Below are positions 37,766-48,759 of a stretch of DNA of 64,000 nt, piece after piece (positions within the stretch are counted from its first letter, which is position 1; the number at the start of each line of letters is the position of its first letter). Position numbers and translations under genes: made by a program. This DNA is from Ulva prolifera (lineage: Eukaryota > Chlorophyta > Ulvophyceae > Ulvales > Ulvaceae). The DNA is taken from contig CM041201.1 in the NCBI GenBank assembly GCA_023078555.1, forward strand, positions 7,509,172 through 7,573,171, given 5' to 3'. The notes beneath the pieces were generated by a model. The model was not told the DNA's origin, did no database searches, and saw only the letters and a program-made list of their open reading frames with translations.

Positions 37766-40071
37766 ATGTTCGTCTCGGTGGCACCGAGGCGCCTGTCCAT
37801 AGCCAGGCGCACGCACGTAGCCAGGTGTCAGAAACCGGAAAAGAAGGATGGTAAAGGGGAACACACTCCAACCGAGAAAGAGCTGGTGGCACAGGCTGTA
37901 GAGGAGCTGCGCAAGGTCTGCGTAGTACCGCATTGCCTTGCCTGCCATGCCCGGAAAAGCTGCAAACGGACATGCCGAGCGACATCATGAGCACTGCCTT
38001 GACGTGTAGGTGAACGTAGATCGCGAAGTGGCGCAAGAGATTATCAAGCTCTGGAAAGAGAGTGGTGTCACGGAGGATCCGGAGGAGCTGCAGAAGCTCT
38101 ACAGGCAGAGATCCAACGCCTCATTGGCCCGATTTGGAGTGCAAATCTTCCTAGACGCCTGTGCATGCTACGCGGTGAGCCTTTCGCGCATGGCGACGTT
38201 TTCCGCTTCTCAAATGCACCGCACCTGTTCCATGCTTAAACTCGTCCTTGCACGCCCGCCATGCAGTGGCCAGATGCCTCTGGAGCACCGATATCGTTCC
38301 TCTAAATGCAGGCGTATGCAGCAGCGTCAGCAATCAATGATGGCGGGGAATTCTTTGGGAAACCGGTGTGAACCCAAGCCACACATGCCTGAGCCCTCGG
38401 CACACAGGACACCGCCACAGGTGTGGATGCAGATCCCCATCGTAACACCAATCCGTTGTTCAGGTGCTTGTCTTCATCTTCTCTGCCGTCACCTTCAACT
38501 ACGCTCTAGCATTGATATCCAATGCACTGTCTCTCGGGGTCTCACTCAGGAGCATGAACCGGTTTGGCACGAACGCGACAGCCTACCTGGAAGCGGTCAA
38601 GGAGATCGCAGGCCCCACGTCCCTGGACTCTATCACACGCGTCCAAAGCGCCATCGACTGCATGAAGATTGCGTCCTCGCTGGAGAAGGTGGACACATAC
38701 CTCAAGGTGCTCACACTCCCTCATGTACTGCTACACAGCCCCCCCCCCACCCAAACTGATCAGCCACCAGTGGCTGATTGCCCAGCTTTAGAAGCCAAAC
38801 TTGCTGTGCGCCTGATTCACCAACAGCCGCTGCCCAGCTATGCTCTCGTCCGCGACAAGCCATCCAACTCGCATGCCCGCCCATCTCACATGTGGCCTGC
38901 ACCCCAGGCACACGCCCCCCCAATCCACCGCTGAACACATCACCACTCCCTCACCCCCGTCTGCAGGAACGAGCGGAGAACACCGAGAGCACGATGCAGA
39001 CCATGGAGCGGCTCGGGGTGTATTTCGTCCTGAACCGCGCACGGGAGCAACAGGGCTTTGAACCCGAGACGTACGGCCTCTCGGAGACCGAGGCAGTCAC
39101 CATCGCCCGCATGTTCACCAAGTGCGACGCCCCCAGGCCGTGTCAGCGCGAATTAAGGGTGCATGAGAGCGCATTGGCACAGGGCGGAGCCGCCCTCGAG
39201 GCTGCCGATCCAGGCAAATCCAGCCGGCGCATGCATGTGCATCAGTAGATACCCTGTACGCGCGTGCATGTGCTGCCGGCCCGCCCGGGGGTGGGCCGTA
39301 AGAACAAGACCAGCAACACAGCAACCCAGCATGTGGCCCTGCTCAGCCGTAGTTGACAATGTCCTGTACAGCATACGGCTCAGTGAATCCAGTTGTACTC
39401 TTCTTCACTTTCCACAGCACACCCACGCCACGCAGAACGCGCACCCGCCCACCGCCATACGCATATGCAGGTACGACACGAACGACGACGGCCGCATCGA
39501 CCGGGGGGAGCTGCAGCAGCTGTGCCAGGACGCCGGCCGGGACATGACGCCGGAGGAGGTGAAGGCCGCGCTGCAGGTCATCGACGAGGACGGCAACGGG
39601 TGCGCACCCCCGCGGCCTCCCCCGCCTCGCAGCCTGCCCCAGACGCGCACCGCCGCAACTGCCTGTGCCATCTGTGGAGTAGCTACCGCAGTGGGGGGCA
39701 ATGGGTGCAGCGTAGCCATCTATTGGACAAGTGTGCCGCCGGGGCGGAACGGCGCCGCACGGCACGGGTTTCGGCAGCTGTCAGTCGCCGCTGAGGCGTG
39801 CCATTCAACCGTGTGAATCGTGAATTGTGTGTGTGTTGGCCGTGAGGGCTGCACACATGCATGATGTACATGCATGCGGAGCGCCGTTCGAAGCGGCTGG
39901 CGGGCGCCCGCGGCGCCACCTGGAGGGGCGGTCAGAAGGTGGGGCGCATGCAGGTACATCGAGTTCAACGAGTTTGTCGCATTCTGGGCCGACCCGCAGG
40001 CCAAGGTGGCCGCGGCGCAAACGTCCGGCGCTGACGCCGAGGCCGTGCAGCCGGACCCCAAGGCAAGCTAG
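37766..40071 (+). CDS. Membrane-anchored EF-hand protein, probably organellar
   Basis: Six exons (37766–37915, 38010–38174, 38464–38706, 38967–39121, 39471–39599 and 39954–40071) join in phase to give 319 residues. The first ~25 residues are Arg/Ser/Ala-rich without acids (M-F-V-S-V-A-P-R-R-L-S), like a plastid or mitochondrial targeting peptide. Residues ~106–133 form a hydrophobic membrane segment. Two canonical EF-hand loops follow: residues 240–251 (D-T-N-D-D-G-R-I-D-R-G-E) and 276–287 (D-E-D-G-N-G-Y-I-E-F-N-E), the usual 36 residues apart, so they should form a working calcium-binding pair. The last intron cuts the second loop. The C-terminus is Ala/Asp-rich. Calcium-dependent regulation of an organelle membrane process is inferred; the partner is unknown. 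The penultimate donor (AA/GTGCGA) was chosen by phase. Confidence 0.8.
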
Positions 40072-40924
40072 AGCGCACCTGTACTGAGGCTGCGCCGGGG
40101 CTGAGCCATTCTGGCCCCGGCACCACCGGACCCTCCAGGCTGGAAACCCCTCCGGCCGACCAGTATCGGGGCAGCAGTGCCATAGCAATGCCGGGCGTGT
40201 GTAGCGTGTGTACATCACGCAATTGCCTGCCAGTATCGACGGCACCTGCAGCCTCATGCGTGTGCAGCGCGGTGGTGTGATGCCATCTGGCCCTACGCAG
40301 TCCTGCCCTTGGGTCAGGTCGCCCAGCACCACTCGCAGCCTGGACGGGTGAAAACCCTGGTAGCAAGCACCGTGTGTGCGGCATGACACCGCCAGATCTG
40401 GTGGCGTCCATGCTCAGATTTCGATGGCGGGGGTTGGCGGGTGCATGCCTCATTGAGAGGCAGCTCAACCGCCGCTGTGCTTGTGCCAGGGTGACACCGG
40501 GTGTTTGCTGTGGCAGAGGACATCATTATGTCCCCTTCAGTGCAGAAGGTTTCATGCGGGTGTGTCGCAGCCGCCGCTGCTCTAGGTGCTATCTTACATA
40601 TTTTATGTAATTTTATCTCTTATCACACAGGTGGCGCGCAGGGGAGGTGGCCGGACATGCACAGGTCTTTTCTGCTTGTTTGCTTCTCACTGGTGCTCCA
40701 CAGTAACAAACGGCCACGCGTCAACCTCCCAGCCGCAGCACGTATCTACATGCGTCTCAATCGCGGGGTGTGGGACCACGCCGATATCCCCAAAACAGAT
40801 CTCCCCAACCAGATATCCCCAAAATAGCATCTCCAGGGCGTGGGGTGTGGGACCAAGCCGATTCCCCAAACAACAAGCCGGGCCAAGCCTGTACCCCTGA
40901 AAAAAAAAACAGAACAGCACCCGG
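40072..40924. other. Region between convergent genes
   Basis: No gene is recognised. At 40765–40890 a GGGGTGTGGGACCA motif occurs twice, with several CCCCAAA-type blocks between, suggesting a degenerate small repeat. Open frames here overlap and lack domains. Confidence 0.45.
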
Positions 40925-42059
40925 TCACTCTGGCATGCTCGCTGCCCCAAATGGCTTCACCGACCCCTGCTTTGTGGCTGTCTCGAGTGCGAGTGCAGCA
41001 AACGCGACCATGAGCATGCTCTGGCCAGCCAGCAGCGCAGCTCCTGCAAGGACCTCCACGGACCAGGGCCTCCCGTCAGACAGCGCCGCTTCGACCATCG
41101 GAAACGCCCGGGACAGCCCAAAGCCCGCCACTGCGCCGCCTTTGAGGTGCGGATTCGTGGGGTTGGCTGCGACTACGTACCGGTATACCACCCCAAAGAG
41201 GGCACAGGTTGCGAGGCCCCCCGCTCCGGTGAGAAAGAGAGCAGTCGGGCTGGGCGATGCGGCCACAGCTGTTGGCAGGAGGCCCACCGCGCCGCCTGCT
41301 GCGGCGATGACGGCGGCCTTGCCTGACTCCAGCCGCTCCTGATTCTGTAGGCGTGCTTTGTCTGAGGCTTGGTGCCATGGGAGCTGCTTCGGGGAGCAGG
41401 TTGTGGCGGTCAACACATTTGGCAGAGAACGAGCACAGGTTTGGTGAGCTGAATTGGGTGATGCTGTGATGGGAGGCTGCAGATGGTCAAGAACAAGAGC
41501 AGCACCTGCTGGAGCTCGGATGTCATGGATTCTCTCTCGCACTCCAGGAGCTCTGCCTCGAGCTTGGCAGCCTCGATGGCATTCTCTGCTGCTTTCGCTT
41601 CCAGCTGCGATGCCTGCACAGAGCCACCCTCCGCTGAGATCCGTAGAACTGACGACGGAGTGTGTGAATCAGTGATGCGGTGATGCCTGGTGCTGCTCGA
41701 GTGGTAAGTTCGGCAGTGGTGGGTCACACATGCTCGAGGGCAAGCTGAACTGCAGTGTGCTTGTCTGCCTCCTGTTGCTTGGCGAGCTGCTGCTGCTTGA
41801 GGGTCTCGATCTCCAGGTCAGCTTGCTTATCCTGTATTGCTTTTACCTGCAAGCGGATCCGGGCTGGCTGGTTGGCCCAAGCTGTGATTCGACTGAGCGC
41901 TATTGGCATCACGCGTCGTGTGGTGCTCACCTTCTCTGCTGCGGCGTTGACGCGTGCAACAGCTTTCATTGCTCGGGGATCATCTTTCAAGAGTTCCTCC
42001 GCGCGCGCGAGGAATTTCTGCACGCTACGGCGAGCAACTGAGACGTTGGTGCGGGCCAC
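40925..42059 (-). CDS. Plastid-type membrane protein with coiled-coil N-terminus
   Basis: Four exons (41931–42059, 41730–41846, 41506–41613 and 40925–41386), all multiples of three, give 271 residues. The N-terminal half is a charged Gln/Glu/Ala-rich coiled coil. The C-terminal half has three or four hydrophobic segments and the motif C-A-L-F-G-V-V-Y-R-Y-V-V, followed by a H-L-K-G-G-A-V-A-G-F-G segment. I recall closely similar motifs from conserved, poorly characterised chloroplast membrane proteins of plants and algae. Function is unknown; plastid location is inferred from that likeness and from the Arg/Ser/Val-rich start, which could be part of a transit peptide. The last acceptor (GAAG) is not ideal. 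The gene's phase-0 introns make the model internally consistent. Confidence 0.7.
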
Positions 42060-43304
42060 TCAGGCCTTCGAGTGCTGAGGAGGTGGCGCACCGAATTATC
42101 TTCGCTTGCAACTTGACAGGAGACGCTATGTCGTGCACATCTGGTGCGCAGGCCTGCACATGCGAGACAGCCCTGCCGCTGTGCGAAACACCGACGGGAA
42201 CTCCACCCCAGGTGCACACATGACCGCAAATCAGCGCAAGGAGTATGCACGCACGTAGTTGTGGCACTTCATGTTGTACTCTTATCCTTGTGACATCTGT
42301 CTTTGATCCATTGATCCCGGGCACCGTGGCGGTGGAAGCCATGCTGTCGCGTAGCCAAGGGGGATGCGGCGGACAAGATCCTATCTGACCCGCTCTTCCC
42401 GCAATTGAAGTCTTGCGAGGACATGCAGACGCACCCTCGAACACTTCTATCGTTGTCATGTACCATGCCCGCCCGCCATGTCCTGCAGCGGGCACGTACA
42501 CAGCGTGCGCACAGACAGTGGCGCAGGTGTACATCTTTGCGCCAACTAGCTTGGGAGCAGCAATGGCGACAAACTCGGTTCCAAGCCGAGCGTGAACACA
42601 CACATGTTGACTGACAAGCTGTCCACGTCTGGCATGGTTGGCCTGCGAATGGAGAGTGCAGTGACACCTAAACTACGGAGCGCTTTTGTATCGATCTCCT
42701 CTGCTACGGGGCAACACAGGTGCTACCGCAGCTGTACGCACAGCTGGCCTATCTTCTCCTGATTCTGGTCGTGACAAGTGGTTGCTCCACGCTGGCGAAT
42801 CATGGAGGTTCATAGCAGTCCGCCGTTTGCCACTCCCTCGTCGAACTCCAACCAGACGCGACGGTCCTGGCAGCATGAAGGCCCACGCAAGCACACGCGC
42901 CGAGTATGTGGTGCTTCTCTGCTATTGTAGCTACATTCATTTCGATTACCTGTGGGCTGGGAGCAGGGCTGCGGATCGTTGTCGCTGCTTCAGCAGGTTA
43001 TATCACCATGGTCTGGGCAGATCCAGGCGCAGCCGCATCACAGTGTTCAGCCACACACACTTCAACATCCTGGACGCAGCCAGCACACTTGCCCTCAGTT
43101 CTCAGCCGTTCTACTGTGTGATTGCTGCGGTCAGTGGCCTACAGCATGTGTCTGCAGCTCTATGGCGAGTGTGCCTACACAGACCCACGGTGCCCCAGCG
43201 ACCAAAACGGCCGCTTCAAACATCCAGTCAATCACACACGCAGATGGATCGCTGTGGTGCCAGTGTTGAGCAGTGACTTGTCCGAGATGCTGGCTGTGGC
43301 TTAA
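42060..43304 (+). other. Region with possible but unassigned exons
   Basis: Several + frames look locally protein-like: a Cys-rich stretch ending in a CAG/GTGCAC donor near 42217, a stretch rich in Ala/Tyr/Pro at about 42420–42590, and a Cys/Pro/Asp-containing frame ending with a stop at about 43304. They may be exons of one + gene for a Cys-rich, perhaps secreted or membrane protein, but I could not join them in phase or name a family. Confidence 0.25.
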
Positions 43305-44923
43305 GCCCCTATTGGGGGTGTCGTGCTGGGCCGTAGGCCCTGTTCTGGAGGCGCTCGCCGTCTCTGCCGTGCTTCCTGCCTCACTGACTTGGTCTTTGTG
43401 ACACTCGGGCTGCGGTGTGCAGCTCGGGCTGCAGATTGGAGAAACAAGTGTGCACTCCTGCATGGAGACATTTCCATGGCCAAGGAGACCAGTAATCGCT
43501 CACTGACTTCGCACGCTTCCGGCTCACGAGCTGAGCGCCAAAGGCCGGCACTGGCACTGGATGGAGCGAGTGCCACAACAAGCAGCACGGCGCTGATGTA
43601 CGTATGCATGTTGGGGCACCGGCCACCCACAGCCTCGCAGCCATGGGTTGATTCACACACGCAGGGCAGCGGTGAGGACACGGCAGCAGCAGCCACAGAA
43701 GCTCACACTCTGAGAATGCAAGATGGGCGCTGGCCATACCCGACGACAATTCATCCGTGCAGCGGATATCAAACAGACACGCTGCCGCCTGGCCTGACCG
43801 CGTGGCCCCATGCATTGCTCTCGAGAGGCCAGCCACGTGGCCCGGCCCTATATCTTCGTGCACGTCCCTCGGAAGGCCATGGCCGTGGAACCGGACACCG
43901 GATGACACTGTAAAGTAATTCCAGATCTACGGAGCCGTAACCTGAAGAGGACATTGGCAACTCTGAATGAATGGGACCACATGCCAAAGGGGTCATCCGC
44001 TTGGACTCCCCCCTCAATTAGACAACTGTGCGCAACTCACAGGGCCTCCTGTGTTATGCATTGCCAGGGGACGTGTTTGTTTGCCAGGGGCATGTTCAAC
44101 ATGTCATGTACCATGGCGCCCAGTGAGACCCTAACATTCTGGGGCGATCCCAGCATTCCGCGTTACGAGTCTGCAGCTCTACGCCAACCCACACATAGAA
44201 TTATCGAGTTTCGGCGCAGGTCCACAGCCCAAGCCCACACACAGCCTGTGCTGATTCCAGTTGGCAACGGCAGATGGCTGAGCAAGGTGGCATGCAGTGT
44301 CAGCGGGCACCCTGAGGACACCCTGAGGGCGAGGGGTGCTCAAGAGTTGTGGCTGCCAGCTGCAGGCTGTGCATCTGTGGAAGTGACAGCTCCTGCATGA
44401 ATTTGTACGGCTGCACGAGTCAGGGGAGCACCCCCACCAGGCTGCATGCACATCGACGGATTCAGAAGTTACAGACCTCCGTCACCTCGGCGATGAGACC
44501 TGTCGATGTCCTGACAAAGCTGTTGCTCCATTAGAATTGAGTCAGCCATGCATCGACGCTGAATTCAACGTTCGTCCCCGCACATGCCCGCTCGCTCATG
44601 CTTCATGCATGGGTGATGATTCACCGTTTTCACAGCCTGGAACACGCCACATCACAGGTTGCAACCGACAGGACCCCCTGAGCTCGATGGAGATGAGCCA
44701 GCATGCGGAAGGGCCTACGGGTGCCAGGCCAAGCGCATTCGACTCAGTGATTCCTCCGCACCGGTAACCAGTCCACAGCAACGGCGCTGGCGTCTGCCTA
44801 GAGCACACGCCCACTCTCTGCTTGTGAAAGGCACGGCAGCACGCCCCTGGTCAGCGCGCATGAGCAGGTTGAGGACCTCGGTAGTTCTGTTGACTTGCGT
44901 TGGCTTGCCGCGATCTGCTGTCC
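43305..44923. other. Repeat-bearing intergenic region upstream of RRP15
   Basis: No gene is supported. It includes a dispersed-repeat copy near 43315–43400 (compare 46700–46775) and a SINE-like copy on the – strand at about 43900–44085. The promoter of RRP15 should be near the right end. Confidence 0.45.
43900..44085 (-). mobile_element. SINE-like copy
   Basis: Read on the – strand, the order of blocks is the same as in the 59.7-kb copy: an ACAGGAGGCCCTGTGAGTTG block, a GAGGGGGG block, a CCCCTTTGGCATGTGGTCCC block, GTTGCCAATGTCC, and a terminal TTACTTTAC. The tRNA-like head is not visible. Similarity is high over about 150 bases with short gaps. Confidence 0.8.
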
Positions 44924-47757
44924 ATGGCGCGTCTGGAACTTAGCGGTGGCGCAAGGCAATTCTACGAGCAAGCTCTACATGAAAGTAAGTACCGCACCGC
45001 CTGTGCAATATAATAATACTATCTCTGTGTCTGGACTCCATCGTTTATGCTCTTCCGTGGCAGGGCGCTGCGTACTTCCGGTTCAAAACAGTGCTGCTTG
45101 CAGGCGATGATGAAGGCAGCCCGCCTGCGCCCGAAAACACAGCAAAAGGCGCCAAAGGCTCCCGTCGGAAAGATCGCTCGCCTCTCAAGGCTGTATCGCC
45201 GAGCAATGCCAGCGGCGCGAAACCGAGCAGAGTGGTAGCGCCCGACGTTGCAGCAGATGCCAGCCAGGCGCCCGATGAAGATGAAGAAGCCGCGAAAGCA
45301 GGCAAAGATGACTCAGGCTCGGTGTCTTCGGGGAGTGAGGAAGACTCAGATGCGAGCGGCACGTCTACGTCAGACGACGGGTCCGACATAGCGTCAGACT
45401 TGGAAGGTTTGCCGGTAACGTCCGTTGTGGGGCTCACGGGGCCGTCCAAGAAGCAACGAAGAAAGCAGGCGAAGCCGTCTGCCTCTCAAGTGATCACGGA
45501 GGCAGGGATGGCGAGCAAGCTGGGGGTTGCTTTCAGCAGAGTCCTGCAGCGCAGCTCCAATCAGGGCATCATGCAGGTGCGCTACCTCCACACAAACGCG
45601 GTGCCAGGACGGCCTGTGCGCCACAACAAAAACCGATGTGCCTGTCTGCCCACGGCGTGTTAACGTTCGCGGCGCTGCAGGGGAGCAAGTCCGTGCAAAA
45701 ACGGAAACGAGAGGAGGAGGCAGAGGCTGCCCAAAACAAAGTGGCCAGGCAGGAGCGGCGGGAGCGCAAGAAGCGTGGGCACGTCCAGGTGCCGTTCAAA
45801 GGACGGGATCCAGAGCACGATGCACGCGAGAAGACGCTGGTCAGCGTTGCCACCAAGTGCGGCTCGCCGGCCCCAGCCGCGCCTGCTCACATCCACGCCA
45901 CGGCCACGCTGCCTGCCCTTACATTCCCAGTTTCCATGCCTCGGAGCGTGCCCTCCACGCATGCATGCCCACCACCTCGGCCTCGGCTCTCAAGCCCGAG
46001 TTCACACACACCCCCCGGTGTCGCGCGTGCATAAGTGGCCTACATAAGTGGCCTGCATAAGTGGCCTACATAAGTGGCCTGCATAAGTGGCCTGCATAAG
46101 TGGCCTACATAAGTGGCCTGCATAAGTGGCCTACATAAGTGACATAAGTGGCCTACATCAGTGGCCTACATAAGTGGCCTACATAAGTGGCCTACATAAG
46201 TGGCCTACATAAGTGGCCTACATAAGTGTGCGGGGGTGTGTGCTCCGTGTAGTGTCAGACCACTGCCCCTTTGTAGTGTTAAAACACTGCAGAACACTGC
46301 GGTGGTGGTGGTGGTGGGCAGCGATGTCATTTGTTTGGTCTGGGGTGCACCCTGCCATATGTGCAAATGCATGCAGTGGATGCATGTGGCCATTATAATC
46401 CTCTGAGCATGGAACGTTCATGCTCCATCTGACGAGTGCAGACATGTGCGCAACTCAACAGCCACAGTATCATTACAGTGCACCACCGGTGGGTTGTTGC
46501 TGAACAGGGGGGGTATGCTGGCATGTATGCACTGACAAGAGGACAGGATGCACTCCACCACAGATAGAAGTCTCAGAACTGTCGTGTGTGCAACTGTACA
46601 TGTGTCAATTGGGTGTGTCCTTCGCCAGGGCTTGGACACCTGCTTCGAGTGGACCGCGTGCCGAAGGGGAGTCTGAACATACGCAGACGCCAGAGGAGGT
46701 GCTGAGTTGATGACCCTGTTCTTGAGCAGTTTGCTGGCTCTGCGGTGCTACCTGCCTCCTCAGCGTTGTCCTGGTCAATTATGTGCCAGAACAGGTGCCT
46801 ACAATCATGCACATCCCCATATCAGGAGACTCACCATATTTCCTTGCACCGCAGCACAATCAGGCGCACCACTCTGAGACTGAAGGGCCACAACACTGAG
46901 ACACAGCAGCGAGCATGCCGCAGTCCCTATTCAGGAGCTTGCGGCGAGCTTGGGGCCAGTTGCTGGGGCATGTCCTGGGGCAGTTCGCCTTGATGAGGTC
47001 CGGGCAATCATACACAACTGATTGCAGACGCCCTGTCAAGCGCCAGTCACTGCATCAACGGAGCCAAGGAATTCATGACCGACTTCTGCGTGAGGTGTGG
47101 AGCGTTGATGGCGGTGCTGTGGTGCAGGGGCGTGGTGCAGCTGTTCAATGCCATCAGCAAGGCCCAGACTGCAAAGCGGCAGGCTGATGCGTCAGGTGCA
47201 AAGAAGCGGGACGCTGTCAAGTCGACCAAAGCAGCCCTGCTGGGGGCACTGAAGCCCGAGGCCAAGCCTGCTGGTGCGAGACTGCCCTTCCACAGTGCCG
47301 CCACCGCTCCCCATGCGGACACTAGAGATCATCGTTGACCGACATGACCATCTCGGGCAGAATTCAGAATTGACAAATGCATTTGTGCAGCACCCACATC
47401 CCGGTGGTCGATCCAGCTGACCGTTATGCGACGCATTGTAGGCTTTGTGTCGCTTCTGTGTCGCTTCTGTGTCGCTTGTTGTTATCTCGGAGGCACACGT
47501 TCGGTGCGTGCGGACATCATCGCAGCCTCACTGATGAGGGTGAGATGATCGCCGTGTGATCGCCGTTGTCGCCTTGTGACACTCGTGGGCATGCAGATAC
47601 GGAAACGCCGGGATGGAAGGTCTTGCAGCAAGGCTTCACAGGAATGCACGAGGCGGGTAAGCTCAAAGATTTAGATAGAGATGGTAGTAGTGACGATGAC
47701 GTAGGTGTAGACGAGGTTGATGATCAGGTGGACAGCGATGACATTGACCAGTGGTGA
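44924..47757 (+). CDS. RRP15: Ribosome biogenesis protein RRP15
   Basis: RRP15 is a nucleolar factor needed for 60S ribosomal subunit assembly and pre-rRNA processing. Likely exons are 44924–44984, 45104–45576, 45681–45856, 47128–47273 and 47597–47757 (about 338 residues). After an acidic Ser/Asp-rich N-terminal region come the family features: a helix with L-G-V-A-F-S-R-V-L, a long Lys/Arg/Glu-rich helix, then L-V-S-V-A-T-K joined to G-V-V-Q-L-F-N-A-I-S-K, the strongest RRP15 signature (R-G-V-V-x-L-F-N-A-[IV]), and a final P-G-W-K-V-L-Q-Q-G-F segment with an acidic tail. The signature is rebuilt exactly across the 1.27-kb intron, which supports that splice. The first exon and the acceptor of exon 2 (45092 or 45104) are less certain. 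A TGTAA motif lies 57 bases after the stop. Confidence 0.88.
46029..46228. repeat. 13-bp tandem repeat in an RRP15 intron
   Basis: About fifteen copies of ATAAGTGGCCTAC, or the TGC-ending variant, are arranged head to tail, with one broken unit near 46137. The two variants are interspersed, as expected from unequal exchange or slippage. Confidence 0.95.
46700..46775. repeat. Dispersed repeat copy in an RRP15 intron
   Basis: This segment (GACCCTGTTCTTGAGCAG ... GGTGCTACCTGCCTCCTCAG) resembles 43330–43405 and, more weakly, 60645–60690. Read on the – strand, the two best copies even share a run of identical amino acids, which shows the similarity extends over about 70 bases. Confidence 0.6.
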
Positions 47758-47814
47758 CAGATGATAATACCCAGCGTCACTGAGTCTCCAGTGTCAGCTG
47801 TACGCCTGCATATC

Positions 47815-47819
47815 TGTAA
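47815..47819 (+). terminator. Probable poly(A) signal (TGTAA)
   Basis: TGTAA occurs 57 bases downstream of the RRP15 stop codon, consistent with the algal polyadenylation signal. Confidence 0.45.
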
Positions 47820-48477
47820 CTTGGTGCATAATCGTTGCAACCTTTCCCTAATAATACACCGAAACGTCTCTACTCGTTATAACACTCGAGCAATCCATAA
47901 GGCTGCCGCAACTCTGCAAGGCTCAGGTGTCCACGCCCGCCACCACCAATGCATAAAGAAATACAAAAGCAGTGCCGTCGAGACATCCTACTCTGTCCAG
48001 GCCTACTTCTCCACAGGGCCTTGGATCAGATGCCTATGTCGTGAGGGCTGCTTGACCTCTACCAAAACAGTCCTGAACTCGCACCGAACGCCAGGCACAT
48101 CATACCTAGTCACATACTTCCTAAAATCTTGGTAAAGAAGAAAATGTCCGCGCCGAACATCTGACATTATTGGCACGCTGTTTGCAGCGTGCACCATCCC
48201 TCATCGTCCCTCGTGCCCTTATTGCCCACGGGCTCAAAATTCTGTGACCCAATCATCAAAAAAATTGCGCTGCCAGCCCGGTGTGGCCCTGGGGTGAGCG
48301 CCTCCGCACAGCGGCCTACAGTCTTCGCACTCGGCAGCCCACAGCCGGCACCAATCAGTCAGCCTTGCAGGAGCAGAGCAGGTAGGACATCCACTTTCCC
48401 CTCTTGCCCTGCACCAGCACCCCCACCGTCAGACAGTGCGAATCACACTTGACCACCAACAATCACTGCACCCAGGA
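47820..48477. other. Intergenic stretch
   Basis: No gene is recognised between RRP15 and the minisatellite at 48480. A + frame through 47761–48135 has no known domain. Confidence 0.45.
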
Positions 48478-48479
48478 GG

Positions 48480-48713
48480 CTCACACACAAGCCCTGCACA
48501 CACAATCTCACACACAAGCCCTGCACACACAATCTCACACACAAGCCCTGCACACACAATCTCACACACAAGCCCTGCACACACAATCTCACACACAAGC
48601 CCTGCACACACAATCTCACACACAAGCCCTGCACACACAATCTCACACACAAGCCCTGCACACACAATCTCACACACAAGCACTGCACACACAATCTCAC
48701 ACACAAGCCCTGA
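48480..48713. repeat. 27-bp minisatellite
   Basis: Almost nine head-to-tail units of 27 bp, each with a CACACACAAGCCCTG core, show very few differences. The unit is a multiple of three, so open frames run through it on both strands, but I do not regard these as genes. Confidence 0.97.
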
Positions 48714-48759
48714 ACGCCGCTGGTCATACAATGGCCTGTATCACGCAGACTGACATCAC

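Noticed and set aside
48480-48713. Repeat protein (Ser-His-Thr-Gln-Ala-Leu units)
   Set aside because: The open frame is a by-product of a 27-bp minisatellite; the frame is open on both strands and has no flanking gene signals.
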